Assembly: GCA_905235505.1 (NCBI GenBank)
Contig: CAJOMJ010000022.1
Location: forward strand, 1 to 64,000
Direction: 5' to 3'
DNA length: 64,000 bases
From: Paludibacteraceae bacterium
Lineage (GTDB): Bacteria > Bacteroidota > Bacteroidia > Bacteroidales > Paludibacteraceae
Below are positions 8,555 through 18,535 of this stretch, piece by piece (within the stretch, counting starts at the first letter, position 1; each line of letters starts with the position of its first letter). The notes under the pieces were generated by a model. That model ran no database searches. It was not told the DNA's origin and worked only from the letters and a program-made list of their open reading frames with translations. The translations under genes were made by a program, and so were the position numbers.

Positions 8555-8583
8555 ATATTTGTTAATTATTCACAGATTATATT

Positions 8584-9003
8584 ATGAAAATCGACAAAGT
8601 ATTTGCAGTACTGATATTTCCACTATTGTCATTGCTGTTTATCGGTTGCAACAATAGTGGTTCGGATGTCGAACTGCCTACATTCTCTGAGATTTCTTTG
8701 AGTCCTCAGCAGGAGACTTATCATATCGGCGATTCTGTAGTTGCAACAATCAGCATGTTGACGCCGGGCTCTGAAAGTCTCAAGCAGAGTACGTATTGGT
8801 TTGCCACTTCATGGTGGAAAGGAAAAACACAGGTTGATTTTCAAACTCCTGTGGAAACTGAAGGCAAACAGGTGTTCACTTCGGGTAAGATAGGTTTGGA
8901 TGAGGCAGGTGAACATAGAATATATTTTTGGGGCAGGTTGGAATATCCCAATTGGGATTATCAGCCGGTAACAACAGAAATAACAATTAACGTGGTAGAA
9001 TAA
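8584..9003 (+). CDS. Small outer-membrane lipoprotein upstream of susC
   Basis: A 139-residue protein with a lipoprotein signal peptide, lipobox LFIGC and lipidated Cys22. The mature part is beta-rich with many aromatic residues (STYWFATSWWKGK, HRIYFWGRLEYPNWDY), suggesting an immunoglobulin-like or carbohydrate-binding fold. No family was recognised. Its stop codon overlaps the susC start by one base (TAATG), so the two are translationally coupled. Position and lipidation suggest a surface glycan-binding accessory like SusE/SusF, but this is inference from context. Confidence 0.8.
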   Translation: MKIDKVFAVLIFPLLSLLFIGCNNSGSDVELPTFSEISLSPQQETYHIGDSVVATISMLTPGSESLKQSTYWFATSWWKGKTQVDFQTPVETEGKQVFTSGKIGLDEAGEHRIYFWGRLEYPNWDYQPVTTEITINVVE

Positions 9004-12000
9004 TGAAGAAGCTTGTGTCACTTATAATGGCAGTGCTGCTGTCGGTGTCAGTGTTTGCAGACGGCATAACCTTGAGCGTGCAAAACCAGACTATACGCAG
9101 CATATTGCCCAGAATAGAAGAGATGTCAGGCTGGCATTTCTTCTATAACTCAAGTTCGCTTGCAGGATTGGACAATACTGTGAGTTTTGAACTTCAGAAT
9201 GCAACAATTGACCAGGCTTTGGTCAAATTGTTCAACGGAGCCGGCATAACATGGCAGAAGAGAGAGAACAATGTGATAGTGCTTTCTAATGAGGAAAAAC
9301 GCCCGGACGGAGTATCAGGCGTAGTGTATGACCAGCAGAACATACCTATTATAGGTGCTTCAGTAATGGTTAAGAATACTACTACGGGAACGGTGACCGA
9401 CTTTGACGGCAAGTTCTTTTTGGAGAACGTGAAAGCGGGACAATATCTGCAAGTGTCATATTTGGGTTATGAGACGTATGAATTGCGGGTAGGTCAGGCG
9501 AACAGCAACTATCGGATAGTGCTGAAAGAAAGTACTTCTGAATTGGATGAGGTGGTAGTAGTAGGCTATGGCGCCCAGAAGAAAGTAAATCTTACAGGTG
9601 CGGTGGCAGTGGTCAACCAGAAGGATATAGTAGGTCGTCCGACTGCTAATATGGCAACGGCATTGCAAGGTTCGGACCCTTCACTGAATATACAGATGAA
9701 CTCGGGCGGACCCGGAGCAAGTTATGATTTCAATATCCGCGGTATTGCCAGTTTGAATAATTCTTCGATGACCAAACCCCTTGTATTGGTTGACGGAGTG
9801 GAGATGGACTTGTCGCGCATAAGCACCAATGACATAGAGTCGGTAAACATACTAAAGGATGCATCGGCTTCCGCCATATACGGTTCTAAAGCTGCAGCAG
9901 GTGTAATATTGATAACCACAAAAGCAGGTAAAGAAGGACTCGCACCGCGTGTTACTGTGGATGCCAAGGCAGGTTGGAAATCGGAGACGACCGAGCACGA
10001 CTATATTACGAACGGATTCTGGTCGGCATATATAAGCGATATATTCATGCTGCAACATACCAAGACGGCAATGACCACATATACCGATGCCGATTATGCC
10101 GAACTCTGGATGCGACTGAATGATGTGACAGAAAATCCCGAGCGTCCATGGGTAGTTACGCAGCCAGACGGTTCGTATAAGTATTATGCCAACTTCAACT
10201 GGTATGATCACTTCTACAAGAAGATTCGTCCGATGCAGGACTATAATGTAAGTCTAAGAGGCGGTAATGACAGAGTGAACTATTTTGTCAGCGGAAGGTA
10301 CTATACTGAGGACGGAATGTTTCGTCAGAACACAGACAAGTGGCATCAGTTTTCCACTCGTGCAAAGGTGAATATAAAGATAAAACCATGGATGAGATAC
10401 GGGTTGAATTTATCGTTCTTTTCTACGAAGTACACATGGCCGGGTACCCAGTCGTCCCGAGAGGTGTTTCGTGTAGGTTCGCTGCATACTATGGCTTATA
10501 TTCCGAGCACCAATCCTGACGGCAGCAACGTATATCTTAATCCATGGATATATTCAGGTCAGGGAACAGTAGGTGACGGTATGAATGCTTTGCTGAACTA
10601 CGGCAAACATACAAACCACGAATACAACCGTGAGTTGATGATGCAACACATGCTGAGTTTTGATTTGGCAAAGAATCTGACCCTCAATGGCGACTATAGC
10701 ATGACATGGCGTTTTCAGGAGATAATGAACCGCTCGGTACGTGTGCCTTATTCGGCAAAAGAGGGGACGACGGAATATATAGAAAATTTCCGTTCGGTGA
10801 ACAGTCTTTATCAGAAACTTGCCCGATTTCTGACACACAACTATAATGTTTATCTTTTATGGACTCCGAGTTGGAACCGTCATAATCTGGCAATTACGGC
10901 AGGATATAACGGTGAGATGTACCAATATCACTCGTTGAAGGCCGAGCGCATGGACCTTATGACAGAGGATATGAGTAACTTCAACTTTGCCAAAGGCGAA
11001 GTGACTGACTTGAGTGAGACAGTAGAGGCCTTTGCGACTAATGGCGTGTTCGGTCGTTTCAACTACGATTGGGCAGGTCGTTACCTGTTTGAGTTTACGC
11101 TGCGTGCAGACGGTAGTTCGCGCTTTGCCAAAGGTTATCGCTGGGCAATAGCACCTGCCGGAAGTTTCGGCTGGCGCTTGTCGGAAGAGCCGTTCTGGAC
11201 ACCGGTATCTAACTGGTGGAGCAATGCTAAACTCAGAGTGTCGGCAGGACAATTGGCTAATCAACTGACAGGTTACTACGACTATATCCAGTCAATCAAC
11301 ACAGATGGTCATTTTGATCAGCTGATAACTCTTGACGGAGCCACAGTTCTTACTTATGCCACAGAAGACGACCCGAATGCAGGCACGCTGACATGGGAGA
11401 AAGTGACTACATACGACATTGGTCTGGACCTTGGTTTCTTCAAAAACAGACTTTCATTCATGGGCGATCTCTACATAAGGGACACAGAAGGAATGTTGAA
11501 TACAGGAACAGCCCTCCCTTCCGTTTATGGCGCGGTTGACCCGAAGAAGAACAGTGCCAATATGCGCACTACGGGTTGGGAATTGTCGCTTGCATGGCGT
11601 GACCAGCAAAAAGTGGCAGGAAAACCTCTACGTTATGAAGTCAGTTTCGGAATAGGCAACTACATTACTAAAATAACCAAATACAACAATCCGGAAAGGT
11701 TGCTTTCAACTTATTATGAAGGGCAGACTCTGGGTGAGATATGGGGATATGACATTGACGGTTTGTTCCGTGACGAACAGGAGGTGAACGACTATCTTGC
11801 CAAAGTAGATGCTGTGGGTTCGATGGTATATACGGACATTGTAGGTGAAATAGACTCGCGTGCCCCGGGCTTGCATCCCGGTGATGTGAGATATGTTGAC
11901 CGTAATGGTGACGGGAAAATAACCTCAGGAAACAATACGGTTGATGACCCGGGCGACAGACATGTAATAGGTAATTCGTTGCCCAAGTACAACTATAATT

Positions 12001-12491
12001 TCCATGTAAATATGGAATGGTACGGTATAGATTTGAGTGTGTATTTCCAGGGTGTAGGGCATAGAGACTGGTATCCTGCAACAGAGGCGACCACTTTCTG
12101 GGGCCCATACAGCCGACCGTATCAGAGTTTTATGCGCAGTGATTTCATGTCGCTTGTATGGAGTGAGGACAATCCGGATGCATATTTCCCGCGTTATCGT
12201 GCATACGAGGCACTTGGTTCACAGAACAGTCTTGGCCCTGCAAACAGCAGGTATTTGCAAAACATCGGTTACTTGAGATTGAAGAATGTGACAGTGGGTT
12301 ACACTTTGCCATGCTGGAAAAAAGTATTTTCCGAGTTCCGCATATATTTCGCAACAGAAAATCCCTGGTACTGGAGTCCGCTTAAGAAGTATTGCAACAG
12401 TATAGACCCGGAATCTGCCGGTGCAATTTCGCAGGCCATAACCTATGGATTTGCCAAGTCGTTCACTTTTGGTATAACAGCTACATTCTAA
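9003..12491 (+). CDS. SusC-type TonB-dependent outer-membrane transporter with STN domain
   Basis: A 1162-residue SusC/RagA-family transporter. After the signal peptide (about 1-19) comes an STN secretin/TonB short domain (about 22-95), then a carboxypeptidase-regulatory-like beta domain (about 102-175, VSGVVYDQQNIPIIGASVMVKN). The SusC signature DEVVVVGYGAQKKVNLTGAV follows, then the plug (SIYGSKAAAGVILITTKAGK) and a beta-barrel ending in an aromatic residue (GITATF). It imports glycan or other large oligomers with the lipoprotein SusD as lid. The STN domain indicates signalling to a FecR anti-sigma factor, consistent with the sigma/FecR pair at 2891-4534. Start overlaps the preceding lipoprotein stop. 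Confidence 0.95.
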   Translation: MKKLVSLIMAVLLSVSVFADGITLSVQNQTIRSILPRIEEMSGWHFFYNSSSLAGLDNTVSFELQNATIDQALVKLFNGAGITWQKRENNVIVLSNEEKRPDGVSGVVYDQQNIPIIGASVMVKNTTTGTVTDFDGKFFLENVKAGQYLQVSYLGYETYELRVGQANSNYRIVLKESTSELDEVVVVGYGAQKKVNLTGAVAVVNQKDIVGRPTANMATALQGSDPSLNIQMNSGGPGASYDFNIRGIASLNNSSMTKPLVLVDGVEMDLSRISTNDIESVNILKDASASAIYGSKAAAGVILITTKAGKEGLAPRVTVDAKAGWKSETTEHDYITNGFWSAYISDIFMLQHTKTAMTTYTDADYAELWMRLNDVTENPERPWVVTQPDGSYKYYANFNWYDHFYKKIRPMQDYNVSLRGGNDRVNYFVSGRYYTEDGMFRQNTDKWHQFSTRAKVNIKIKPWMRYGLNLSFFSTKYTWPGTQSSREVFRVGSLHTMAYIPSTNPDGSNVYLNPWIYSGQGTVGDGMNALLNYGKHTNHEYNRELMMQHMLSFDLAKNLTLNGDYSMTWRFQEIMNRSVRVPYSAKEGTTEYIENFRSVNSLYQKLARFLTHNYNVYLLWTPSWNRHNLAITAGYNGEMYQYHSLKAERMDLMTEDMSNFNFAKGEVTDLSETVEAFATNGVFGRFNYDWAGRYLFEFTLRADGSSRFAKGYRWAIAPAGSFGWRLSEEPFWTPVSNWWSNAKLRVSAGQLANQLTGYYDYIQSINTDGHFDQLITLDGATVLTYATEDDPNAGTLTWEKVTTYDIGLDLGFFKNRLSFMGDLYIRDTEGMLNTGTALPSVYGAVDPKKNSANMRTTGWELSLAWRDQQKVAGKPLRYEVSFGIGNYITKITKYNNPERLLSTYYEGQTLGEIWGYDIDGLFRDEQEVNDYLAKVDAVGSMVYTDIVGEIDSRAPGLHPGDVRYVDRNGDGKITSGNNTVDDPGDRHVIGNSLPKYNYNFHVNMEWYGIDLSVYFQGVGHRDWYPATEATTFWGPYSRPYQSFMRSDFMSLVWSEDNPDAYFPRYRAYEALGSQNSLGPANSRYLQNIGYLRLKNVTVGYTLPCWKKVFSEFRIYFATENPWYWSPLKKYCNSIDPESAGAISQAITYGFAKSFTFGITATF

Positions 12492-12505
12492 GAAAGGAGG
12501 CAGAT

Positions 12506-14323
12506 ATGAAAATAGTTTCTAAAAACATATTAGTCGTTAGTCGTTTGTTGCTGGTAGTAGGAGCAGTGTCTCTTACAGGTTGCAATATGGATTTGTATCC
12601 CGAAGACAAACTTTCGACCGAGACATATTTCACTTCGGAGACAGCGTTGCGGGAGTATAGCAACTATTTCTACAGAATGTTGCCAAGTCCGGGAACAATG
12701 TATGCAGAAGAAGGCGAGCATTTTATTGCCCCAGTGCCAAATGACGAAGTGCGCGGCATACGAGATATACACAGCGGTGAAAGCTCTTGGAGTAAATCAA
12801 ACTGGCAGAACCTTAGAAAAGTGAATACGCTGCTTGCCAACGCCGGTCAGTGCGAAGATGAAACAGCAAGGGCCCACTATGTAGGTGTGGCGCATTTCTT
12901 CAGAGCATATTTCTATTTTGACATGCTGAGAAAATTCGGAGCCGTGCCATGGTACAATGATGTGATAAATGCAGATGACGAAGCATTGCTTCGCAAGCCG
13001 CGTGACTCACGAGAAACGGTGATGAACAATATCATAGCCGATTTGGACTCTGCAATTCAAGAGTTGCCCGCTTCAAAGACTGTATATGAAGTGAACCGTT
13101 GGACGGCACTTGCGCTGAAGAGTCGTGCATGTCTGTTTGAAGGCACCTTCAGAAAATATCATGCCGGCACTACTTTCAATGGCGGCAGCGATGTGTATAA
13201 TGTTCAGTTGCCTTGGGAAGAGCTTCTGACCAAGAGTGCCGAGGCCTCGCTTGAACTGATGCAGAATGGCGGTTACAGCTTGTATATGTCAGGAGAAGAA
13301 CCCTATCGTTACCTGTTTGCTACAATAGAGCCGCATCAGGAAGAGATAATCTGGGCACGTGCATTCAGCAATGACCTAATTATAAAGCATAATGCCCAAG
13401 GTTGGTCGGTTGCACGTACAACAGGTTTTACCAAACGTTTTGCAGACCTGTATCTGATGCAGGACGGGAAACCGTTTACGAGTGTGGAAGGTTTTGATAC
13501 ACTGCAGTATGTTGATTTGTTCAAAAACCGTGATGCACGAATGACTCAGACTATTCAGGCTCCCGGATATATACAGATGGGTGCGGAAAAATCGTATGCT
13601 GTTAATCTGGCAATGTCGCAGACGGGCTACAAGTACATAAAGTACATCATGCAGTCATCATACAACACGTGGGATGGCAGTATATGTTCGTTGCCGATAT
13701 TCCGTCTTGGTGAGATATATTTGAACTATGCCGAAGCAAAAGCAGAACTCGGAACGCTGACACAGAACGACCTTGACATGTCGGTAAACCTTCTTCGCGA
13801 CCGCGGCAAAGTAGCGCATCTGGATATGGCTGCTGCCAATGCCAATCCTGATGCATCGCTTACAGAAGAGAACGGCTATGGTTTCTCCAGTCCGGTATTG
13901 CTTGGCTCTGCCAACAAGGGAGTGCTGTTGGAAATCCGTCGCGAACGACTGATAGAGACACCGCTTGAAGGATTGCATTACTGGGATATAATGCGTTGGA
14001 GAGAAGGGCACTTGTTCACATTACCACGTTTGGGACTATATTTTCCGGGAGAAGGCAAGTATGACCTGACCGGCAACGGCAAAGCTGACATATTGATTTC
14101 TCCGACAAAGAAAAGCGGCGGTATAGGTGTGACATGCCTTGTATTGGATCAGGACATTTTCCTTACAGGAGGCGACAAAGGCAATATGGTTGCGTATTCA
14201 GGAATGACTATGCAGTGGAACGAGGAAAAGGATTATTTGTATCCTATCCCAATTACAGACCGGACGATGACCATGGGTGTGCTTACACAGAATCCCGGTT
14301 GGGTGGACGATGTGAAATATTGA
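12506..14323 (+). CDS. SusD/RagB-family outer-membrane lipoprotein
   Basis: A 605-residue SusD-family substrate-binding lipoprotein, the extracellular lid of the SusC transporter. The chosen ATG at 12506 gives a good lipoprotein signal peptide with lipobox SLTGC and Cys26. An earlier in-frame ATG at 12392 lies within susC and is rejected. An unusually perfect Shine-Dalgarno AAAGGAGG (12493-12500) precedes the start, notable in a phylum that rarely uses one. Family features include the N-terminal YPEDKLSTETYF, the TPR-like helices (HFFRAYFYFDMLRKFGAVPW), and the C-terminal EIRRERLIETPLEGLHYWDIMRW. Fourteen bases separate it from susC, so they are co-transcribed. Confidence 0.95.
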   Translation: MKIVSKNILVVSRLLLVVGAVSLTGCNMDLYPEDKLSTETYFTSETALREYSNYFYRMLPSPGTMYAEEGEHFIAPVPNDEVRGIRDIHSGESSWSKSNWQNLRKVNTLLANAGQCEDETARAHYVGVAHFFRAYFYFDMLRKFGAVPWYNDVINADDEALLRKPRDSRETVMNNIIADLDSAIQELPASKTVYEVNRWTALALKSRACLFEGTFRKYHAGTTFNGGSDVYNVQLPWEELLTKSAEASLELMQNGGYSLYMSGEEPYRYLFATIEPHQEEIIWARAFSNDLIIKHNAQGWSVARTTGFTKRFADLYLMQDGKPFTSVEGFDTLQYVDLFKNRDARMTQTIQAPGYIQMGAEKSYAVNLAMSQTGYKYIKYIMQSSYNTWDGSICSLPIFRLGEIYLNYAEAKAELGTLTQNDLDMSVNLLRDRGKVAHLDMAAANANPDASLTEENGYGFSSPVLLGSANKGVLLEIRRERLIETPLEGLHYWDIMRWREGHLFTLPRLGLYFPGEGKYDLTGNGKADILISPTKKSGGIGVTCLVLDQDIFLTGGDKGNMVAYSGMTMQWNEEKDYLYPIPITDRTMTMGVLTQNPGWVDDVKY

Positions 14324-14346
14324 GGATTTGAAAATATATAGCAATA

Positions 14347-14362
14347 AATAATATTAACTTAA
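14347..14362 (+). promoter_or_regulatory. Shared upstream box AATAATATTAACTTAA, copy 2
   Basis: Exact copy of the 16-base box at 4568-4583, ending 13 nt before the start codon of the next beta-helix gene. It may act in translation initiation or be a binding site shared by the two secreted-protein genes. Confidence 0.4.
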
Positions 14363-14374
14363 AAAATTAAAGTC

Positions 14375-16030
14375 ATGAAAAAAACTATCTTGAGTGTGCT
14401 TTCATTAGCACTTTGCTTCTCACTTTCGGCAGAAGACGAAGTGATACGCTATTTCTTTGCACCTGAAGCATTAGGTGAAGAAGACGGTTCCTCATGGGAG
14501 AATGCTGCCTCGGGTGATTATCTTGGGGCTACAATAGCCAATGCAGAACCCGGTACAGAGATTTATCTGATGGAGGGTAATTATCTGCCTGATGTCAATA
14601 CCAACATGTGGACTATTCCTCAGGGCATTGTAATCAAAGGCGGTTATCCCAAGACAATGACCGGAACTGAAACCAATCAAAACTGGGCAAAGGCAGGTCA
14701 GTCGGTATTTTCAGCCGACCTTGACGGCGACGGCAAGGGTGACAATACCAATTATGCTTTCGTATATATTGGACAGGGAGATCCCAAAAGCCAGAGTGAA
14801 GGATATTACAAGGACTGGAAGCTGACGGAAATATGGGGAATAACTTTCCGTGACGGTTATCGTCTTAACTCCAAGTATTGGGGAAATATGGTATTTCTGC
14901 AGGCAGCACAGGCTGATTTCCATTACTGTCAGTTCCTCAACAACGAGTCACCTACCACAGACGACAGCAATGGTTCCAACGGTGCTATAGAAGCATGGGG
15001 TAGTGCAGTGCGTTGTTTCGACTGCATCTTCATGGACAATATCACAGCTAAAGGTTCGGGTGCCGCTTTCCAATGCCGTGCCCGCAAGTCGGACTCTTCA
15101 ACTACAAATCCCAATGACAAAGGTATAGTGTATTTTGAGCGTTGCTTCTTCCGCAACAATATTGCATTCAGTACTCTTACCTCTACAGAAACAGATAAGA
15201 AATGGGGAACTTATGGCGGCAACTGCTCGCTGGCAGACAATGGTGGCACAGTATATATGATTAACTGCACCGTCGCTGACAGCAAAGCATGGTATCGTGG
15301 TGTCGGTATCCGTGTTTCAACCAATTGTACCGGTTACTTCATCAACAACACATTCTACAACAATCCTTGTATCAACAAGAGTGACCGCGGGACCAACTCA
15401 GGTGGCGCAATATCTGCCGGTGACAACACTATTACCTACTATGCAAACAACATAATGGTTGACTTTGCAAAGGATGATGATTTTACATCAACCGACCCCG
15501 TTGTTTACATTCAGAACGCAAGTGCAGAGGCTCATAGTGCCGGCTATAATGTGTTCGGTACTACAACCAACAACAGTTCAAAGGCTGCAGAGAGCTGGCT
15601 TGCAACCGATAAGATTCCGGCTTCTGCCGATGCAGTAAATACGATTGAGAGCATATTCGGTGCCAATGTCTTTGAAAACAAAGGCGGTATCAGTGACGTT
15701 ATTGCCCCCAAGGCAGATGTAAGCGGAATGACAATTGAAGCCTTGAAGGCTGCAGTAGCTGCATGGCCTATTGACGAAATGGCAAAAGTTATGGATTTGG
15801 AAAAAGACCAGCGTGGATATACCCGTGCTGCTACCACCATGTCAGGTTCATACGATATCAACGGAACAGAGCCTGACGAAGAAGTGGAAGAGGGTGTTGA
15901 GAATATAGGTCAGAGAAAAGTATTTGACAAAGGCATTTACACTATTCTTGGTCAGTATATGGGAACAGACGTGGAAGCACTGCCTGCAGGCATGTACATA
16001 CAGAACGGCAAGAAGGTGGTTGTGAAATAA
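14375..16030 (+). CDS. Secreted right-handed beta-helix protein with T9SS-like C-terminal domain
   Basis: A 551-residue exported protein with a signal peptide (MKKTILSVLSLALCFSLSAE). Residues about 30-95 match the entry of the beta-helix modules seen in the 4595 gene (DGSSWENAA..., PGTEIYLMEGNYLP, GIVIKGGYP). The middle is rich in helix-rung patterns such as CQFLNNES, CFFRNNIAF, INCTVADS and NNTFYNN. The C-terminus (GIYTILGQYM...LPAGMYIQNGKKVVVK) is a typical type IX secretion sorting domain. It probably acts at the cell surface on, or bound to, the substrate of this locus. No catalytic residues can be assigned. Confidence 0.82.
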   Translation: MKKTILSVLSLALCFSLSAEDEVIRYFFAPEALGEEDGSSWENAASGDYLGATIANAEPGTEIYLMEGNYLPDVNTNMWTIPQGIVIKGGYPKTMTGTETNQNWAKAGQSVFSADLDGDGKGDNTNYAFVYIGQGDPKSQSEGYYKDWKLTEIWGITFRDGYRLNSKYWGNMVFLQAAQADFHYCQFLNNESPTTDDSNGSNGAIEAWGSAVRCFDCIFMDNITAKGSGAAFQCRARKSDSSTTNPNDKGIVYFERCFFRNNIAFSTLTSTETDKKWGTYGGNCSLADNGGTVYMINCTVADSKAWYRGVGIRVSTNCTGYFINNTFYNNPCINKSDRGTNSGGAISAGDNTITYYANNIMVDFAKDDDFTSTDPVVYIQNASAEAHSAGYNVFGTTTNNSSKAAESWLATDKIPASADAVNTIESIFGANVFENKGGISDVIAPKADVSGMTIEALKAAVAAWPIDEMAKVMDLEKDQRGYTRAATTMSGSYDINGTEPDEEVEEGVENIGQRKVFDKGIYTILGQYMGTDVEALPAGMYIQNGKKVVVK

Positions 16031-16041
16031 TACCTTTCAAG

Positions 16042-16067
16042 TCAGGGCAGGTTGGCTCTTGCCCTGA
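16042..16067 (+). other. Hairpin after the 14375 beta-helix gene
   Basis: TCAGGGCA (16042-16049) pairs with TGCCCTGA (16060-16067) across a 10-base loop, 11 nt past the stop codon. The following TTACTAATATC is not a clean T-run. It may be a weak terminator or an mRNA-stabilising element between the susCD part and the EEP genes. Confidence 0.5.
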
Positions 16068-16160
16068 TTACTAATATCATAGTTACAATAAGTAAACATT
16101 CGTCCTGACTTCGGGTTGTGCTCGCAGATTTGGATAGCGATTAATAGCAGCATATATACA

Positions 16161-18521
16161 ATGAAAAATACAATCTCAATATTGATAGTTGCATTAGTTT
16201 CAACTGTAATGCTGAATGCAGAGGAGGCAGGTGTACATCGCTTTGCCAACTATAATGTTCGTTATGTAAACTCAAATAATGGTGACACAGGGCAGAAACT
16301 ATGGGCGAACAGAAAGGCATACGTAATCAGAATAATTCAGGATTATGACTTTGATGTTGTAGGAATGGAAGAAGTAACCGGCAACAATGCCAACCCATCA
16401 CAACTTCAGGACTTGAGAAACGGTCTCGCAGGATATGCTGACCATTCGGTGGAACGTGAAGGCAAAGGATATTCATATAACTCGATATTCTACAAGACTT
16501 CCAAATATACACTGCTTGACAAAGGGCATTTTTATGTGAACGAGCACCCCGAAACACCGGGCATAGGGTGGAACACAGATATTGCCCGCACATGTATATG
16601 GGTGCATTTGAAGGACAATGCCTCCGGACAGGACTTTTATTTCTGTACGACGCATGTGAACTATGGGGCTAATGATTGCGGCATTCAAAGCGGCAAACTG
16701 ATAGGTCAACGGCTGAAACAGATAATAGGTCAGACTCCGGTTGTGCTTGTAGGTGATTTCAATATGCGCCGAGATGACCATGAAACCGCCTACAGGGGTT
16801 ATGCTTCGTACTTTTACGACCTGGCGCTGACGACTCCCGAAAACAAATGTTTGCCGGAGACAAATCCTCAAACTAATGCCACTACAACAGAATGGACACC
16901 TGTGACTCAGAAGACATCAGGAAATGAGTTCGACTATATATTTTATGACCACATGACACCTCTCTCACGCCATGTGATAACCGAGTATTATCCAGAGATG
17001 GGACGAACGGTCAACCCTTCTGACCACTACCCTCTGCTTGGACGTTTCCGCCTTGGTAGTGCCAATCATGAAACAGTGTTCTATGCCAATGATGAAACCA
17101 CTTTGAAACAAGCATTGGCGGAAGCAACTATGGGAGATACTATTTGTCTTACTGAGGGGGAATATCGTTTGAAAGAGCCGATAAAACCCTCATGCTCGTT
17201 ATGTTTGATGGGCGGTTTCAATAGCGATTATTCCGATGTGACAGGTAAATCAATATTTACAGCTGATAATCTGACCGAGCCTATGATAAGTATTCCCCAT
17301 TACTATAATCTGGAACTGCATGACATAGTAATGCAAGGTGCAGACATAAACACAACTGAAGGTGGAGGGGCAATATTAAGCAACGGACAGAAACTTAAGC
17401 TTTACAACTGCACGTTCAGGAACAACAAAAGTGGTACATTCGGAGGAGCAGTCAGATGTACTGCTGATACACTATTGGTAGATAGTTGTTTGTTTGTAGG
17501 TAATAATGCTCGTACAGGGGCTGCAGTCTATACAAACGACTATCAGTATTCGGAGTTTATGCGAACTATATTCAGTGACAATAATGCCGAGGATGGAGGA
17601 AGTGCGGTTGCGGTAATGGGATATAGAAATCTCAATATCCAGAATTCTGCATTCATTGCTAATTTTTCTACCAAATTCGGTACCTTGTATATAGAACCGT
17701 CGGAATCAGCTGTAAGTGCAAACTTGCTTAACAATACTTTTCTCAACAATGTATTGGATTCTAAAAAAGGTATTGCTACAGCAACCAAACTGTATGGCGG
17801 AGCTGCGGTGTATGTGCGTATGAAGAGCGAGAGCCAATTATTTAATATGGGTCATTGCACTGTAATGGGCAACCAATGCCGTTTCAATGGCAGTGCAACC
17901 AATTTCCTTGGTGCAGCTATAAATATATTTTCGGGGAAGGCATGCCTGATGAATAATTTGATATTGGGTAATTCACAGATTATAGATGGTGAGACAACGA
18001 CTTGGGCAGATATGCATGCGGCTCAGGATAACTGCATAACCCGCAACACATATAATCTGATGTCAGACTCTGAGGATATTCAGGGTTGGGAGTCGACAAT
18101 AGAGTCAGTGTTTTCAGGCAGAATGTCGGATGGAGTATATACGGCACAAGTCGCTGCCAATGGTGCTTATCCGATAAAGAGTAAGTCTATAAGAGGATAT
18201 GATATTGCCTGCCTTGCCACATCGCAACGCATGTGTGAGAGTGCTTTCTTATATGATTTGAATGGTGATGGTTCGATAGGAGGAGTAGTTACCCGCGATA
18301 TGCTCGGACAGCAGAGAAATGTAAAATCGTGTATAGGTGCGTTGGAGTTTACCGATACAGAGACGGGAGCTGAGGAGATAACAGAGCATGAAGAACTATT
18401 GACACCATCACATGTATATACAATATCAGGAATGGCAATACCTCGGAGCAGAATGCTGAGGTGGGGGGTAAATATATTGATAGATGATAATAACAAGAGT
18501 CAAAAGGTAGTGAAACAATAA
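16161..18521 (+). CDS. Secreted EEP-family phosphodiesterase fused to a beta-helix (paralogue 1)
   Basis: A 786-residue exported protein. The start at 16161 gives a clean signal peptide (MKNTISILIVALVSTVMLNA); an earlier in-frame ATG at 16116 does not. Residues about 28-305 are an endonuclease/exonuclease/phosphatase domain with the metal and catalytic motifs NYNVRY, VVGMEEV, TTHVNY, LVGDFNMRRDD, FDYIFY and SDHYPL. Residues about 320-700 form a beta-helix like those of the neighbouring genes (GDTICLTEGEY, GGFNSDYSD, NCTFRNNKSG). A short T9SS-like tail follows (VYTISGMAI...). EEP enzymes hydrolyse phosphate mono- or diesters, so a surface phosphodiesterase is likely. It could be a DNase, sphingomyelinase-like or inositol-phosphate enzyme; the substrate is not visible from sequence. 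Confidence 0.87.
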   Translation: MKNTISILIVALVSTVMLNAEEAGVHRFANYNVRYVNSNNGDTGQKLWANRKAYVIRIIQDYDFDVVGMEEVTGNNANPSQLQDLRNGLAGYADHSVEREGKGYSYNSIFYKTSKYTLLDKGHFYVNEHPETPGIGWNTDIARTCIWVHLKDNASGQDFYFCTTHVNYGANDCGIQSGKLIGQRLKQIIGQTPVVLVGDFNMRRDDHETAYRGYASYFYDLALTTPENKCLPETNPQTNATTTEWTPVTQKTSGNEFDYIFYDHMTPLSRHVITEYYPEMGRTVNPSDHYPLLGRFRLGSANHETVFYANDETTLKQALAEATMGDTICLTEGEYRLKEPIKPSCSLCLMGGFNSDYSDVTGKSIFTADNLTEPMISIPHYYNLELHDIVMQGADINTTEGGGAILSNGQKLKLYNCTFRNNKSGTFGGAVRCTADTLLVDSCLFVGNNARTGAAVYTNDYQYSEFMRTIFSDNNAEDGGSAVAVMGYRNLNIQNSAFIANFSTKFGTLYIEPSESAVSANLLNNTFLNNVLDSKKGIATATKLYGGAAVYVRMKSESQLFNMGHCTVMGNQCRFNGSATNFLGAAINIFSGKACLMNNLILGNSQIIDGETTTWADMHAAQDNCITRNTYNLMSDSEDIQGWESTIESVFSGRMSDGVYTAQVAANGAYPIKSKSIRGYDIACLATSQRMCESAFLYDLNGDGSIGGVVTRDMLGQQRNVKSCIGALEFTDTETGAEEITEHEELLTPSHVYTISGMAIPRSRMLRWGVNILIDDNNKSQKVVKQ

Positions 18522-18535
18522 AAACAAGATATACG

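Noticed and set aside
12392..12505. Longer susD start at 12392
   Set aside because: It would lie inside susC and spoil the lipoprotein signal peptide; the ATG at 12506 follows an AAAGGAGG.
14375..16030. Assignment of the beta-helix proteins as polysaccharide lyases
   Set aside because: The fold is visible but no lyase family active-site residues could be identified.
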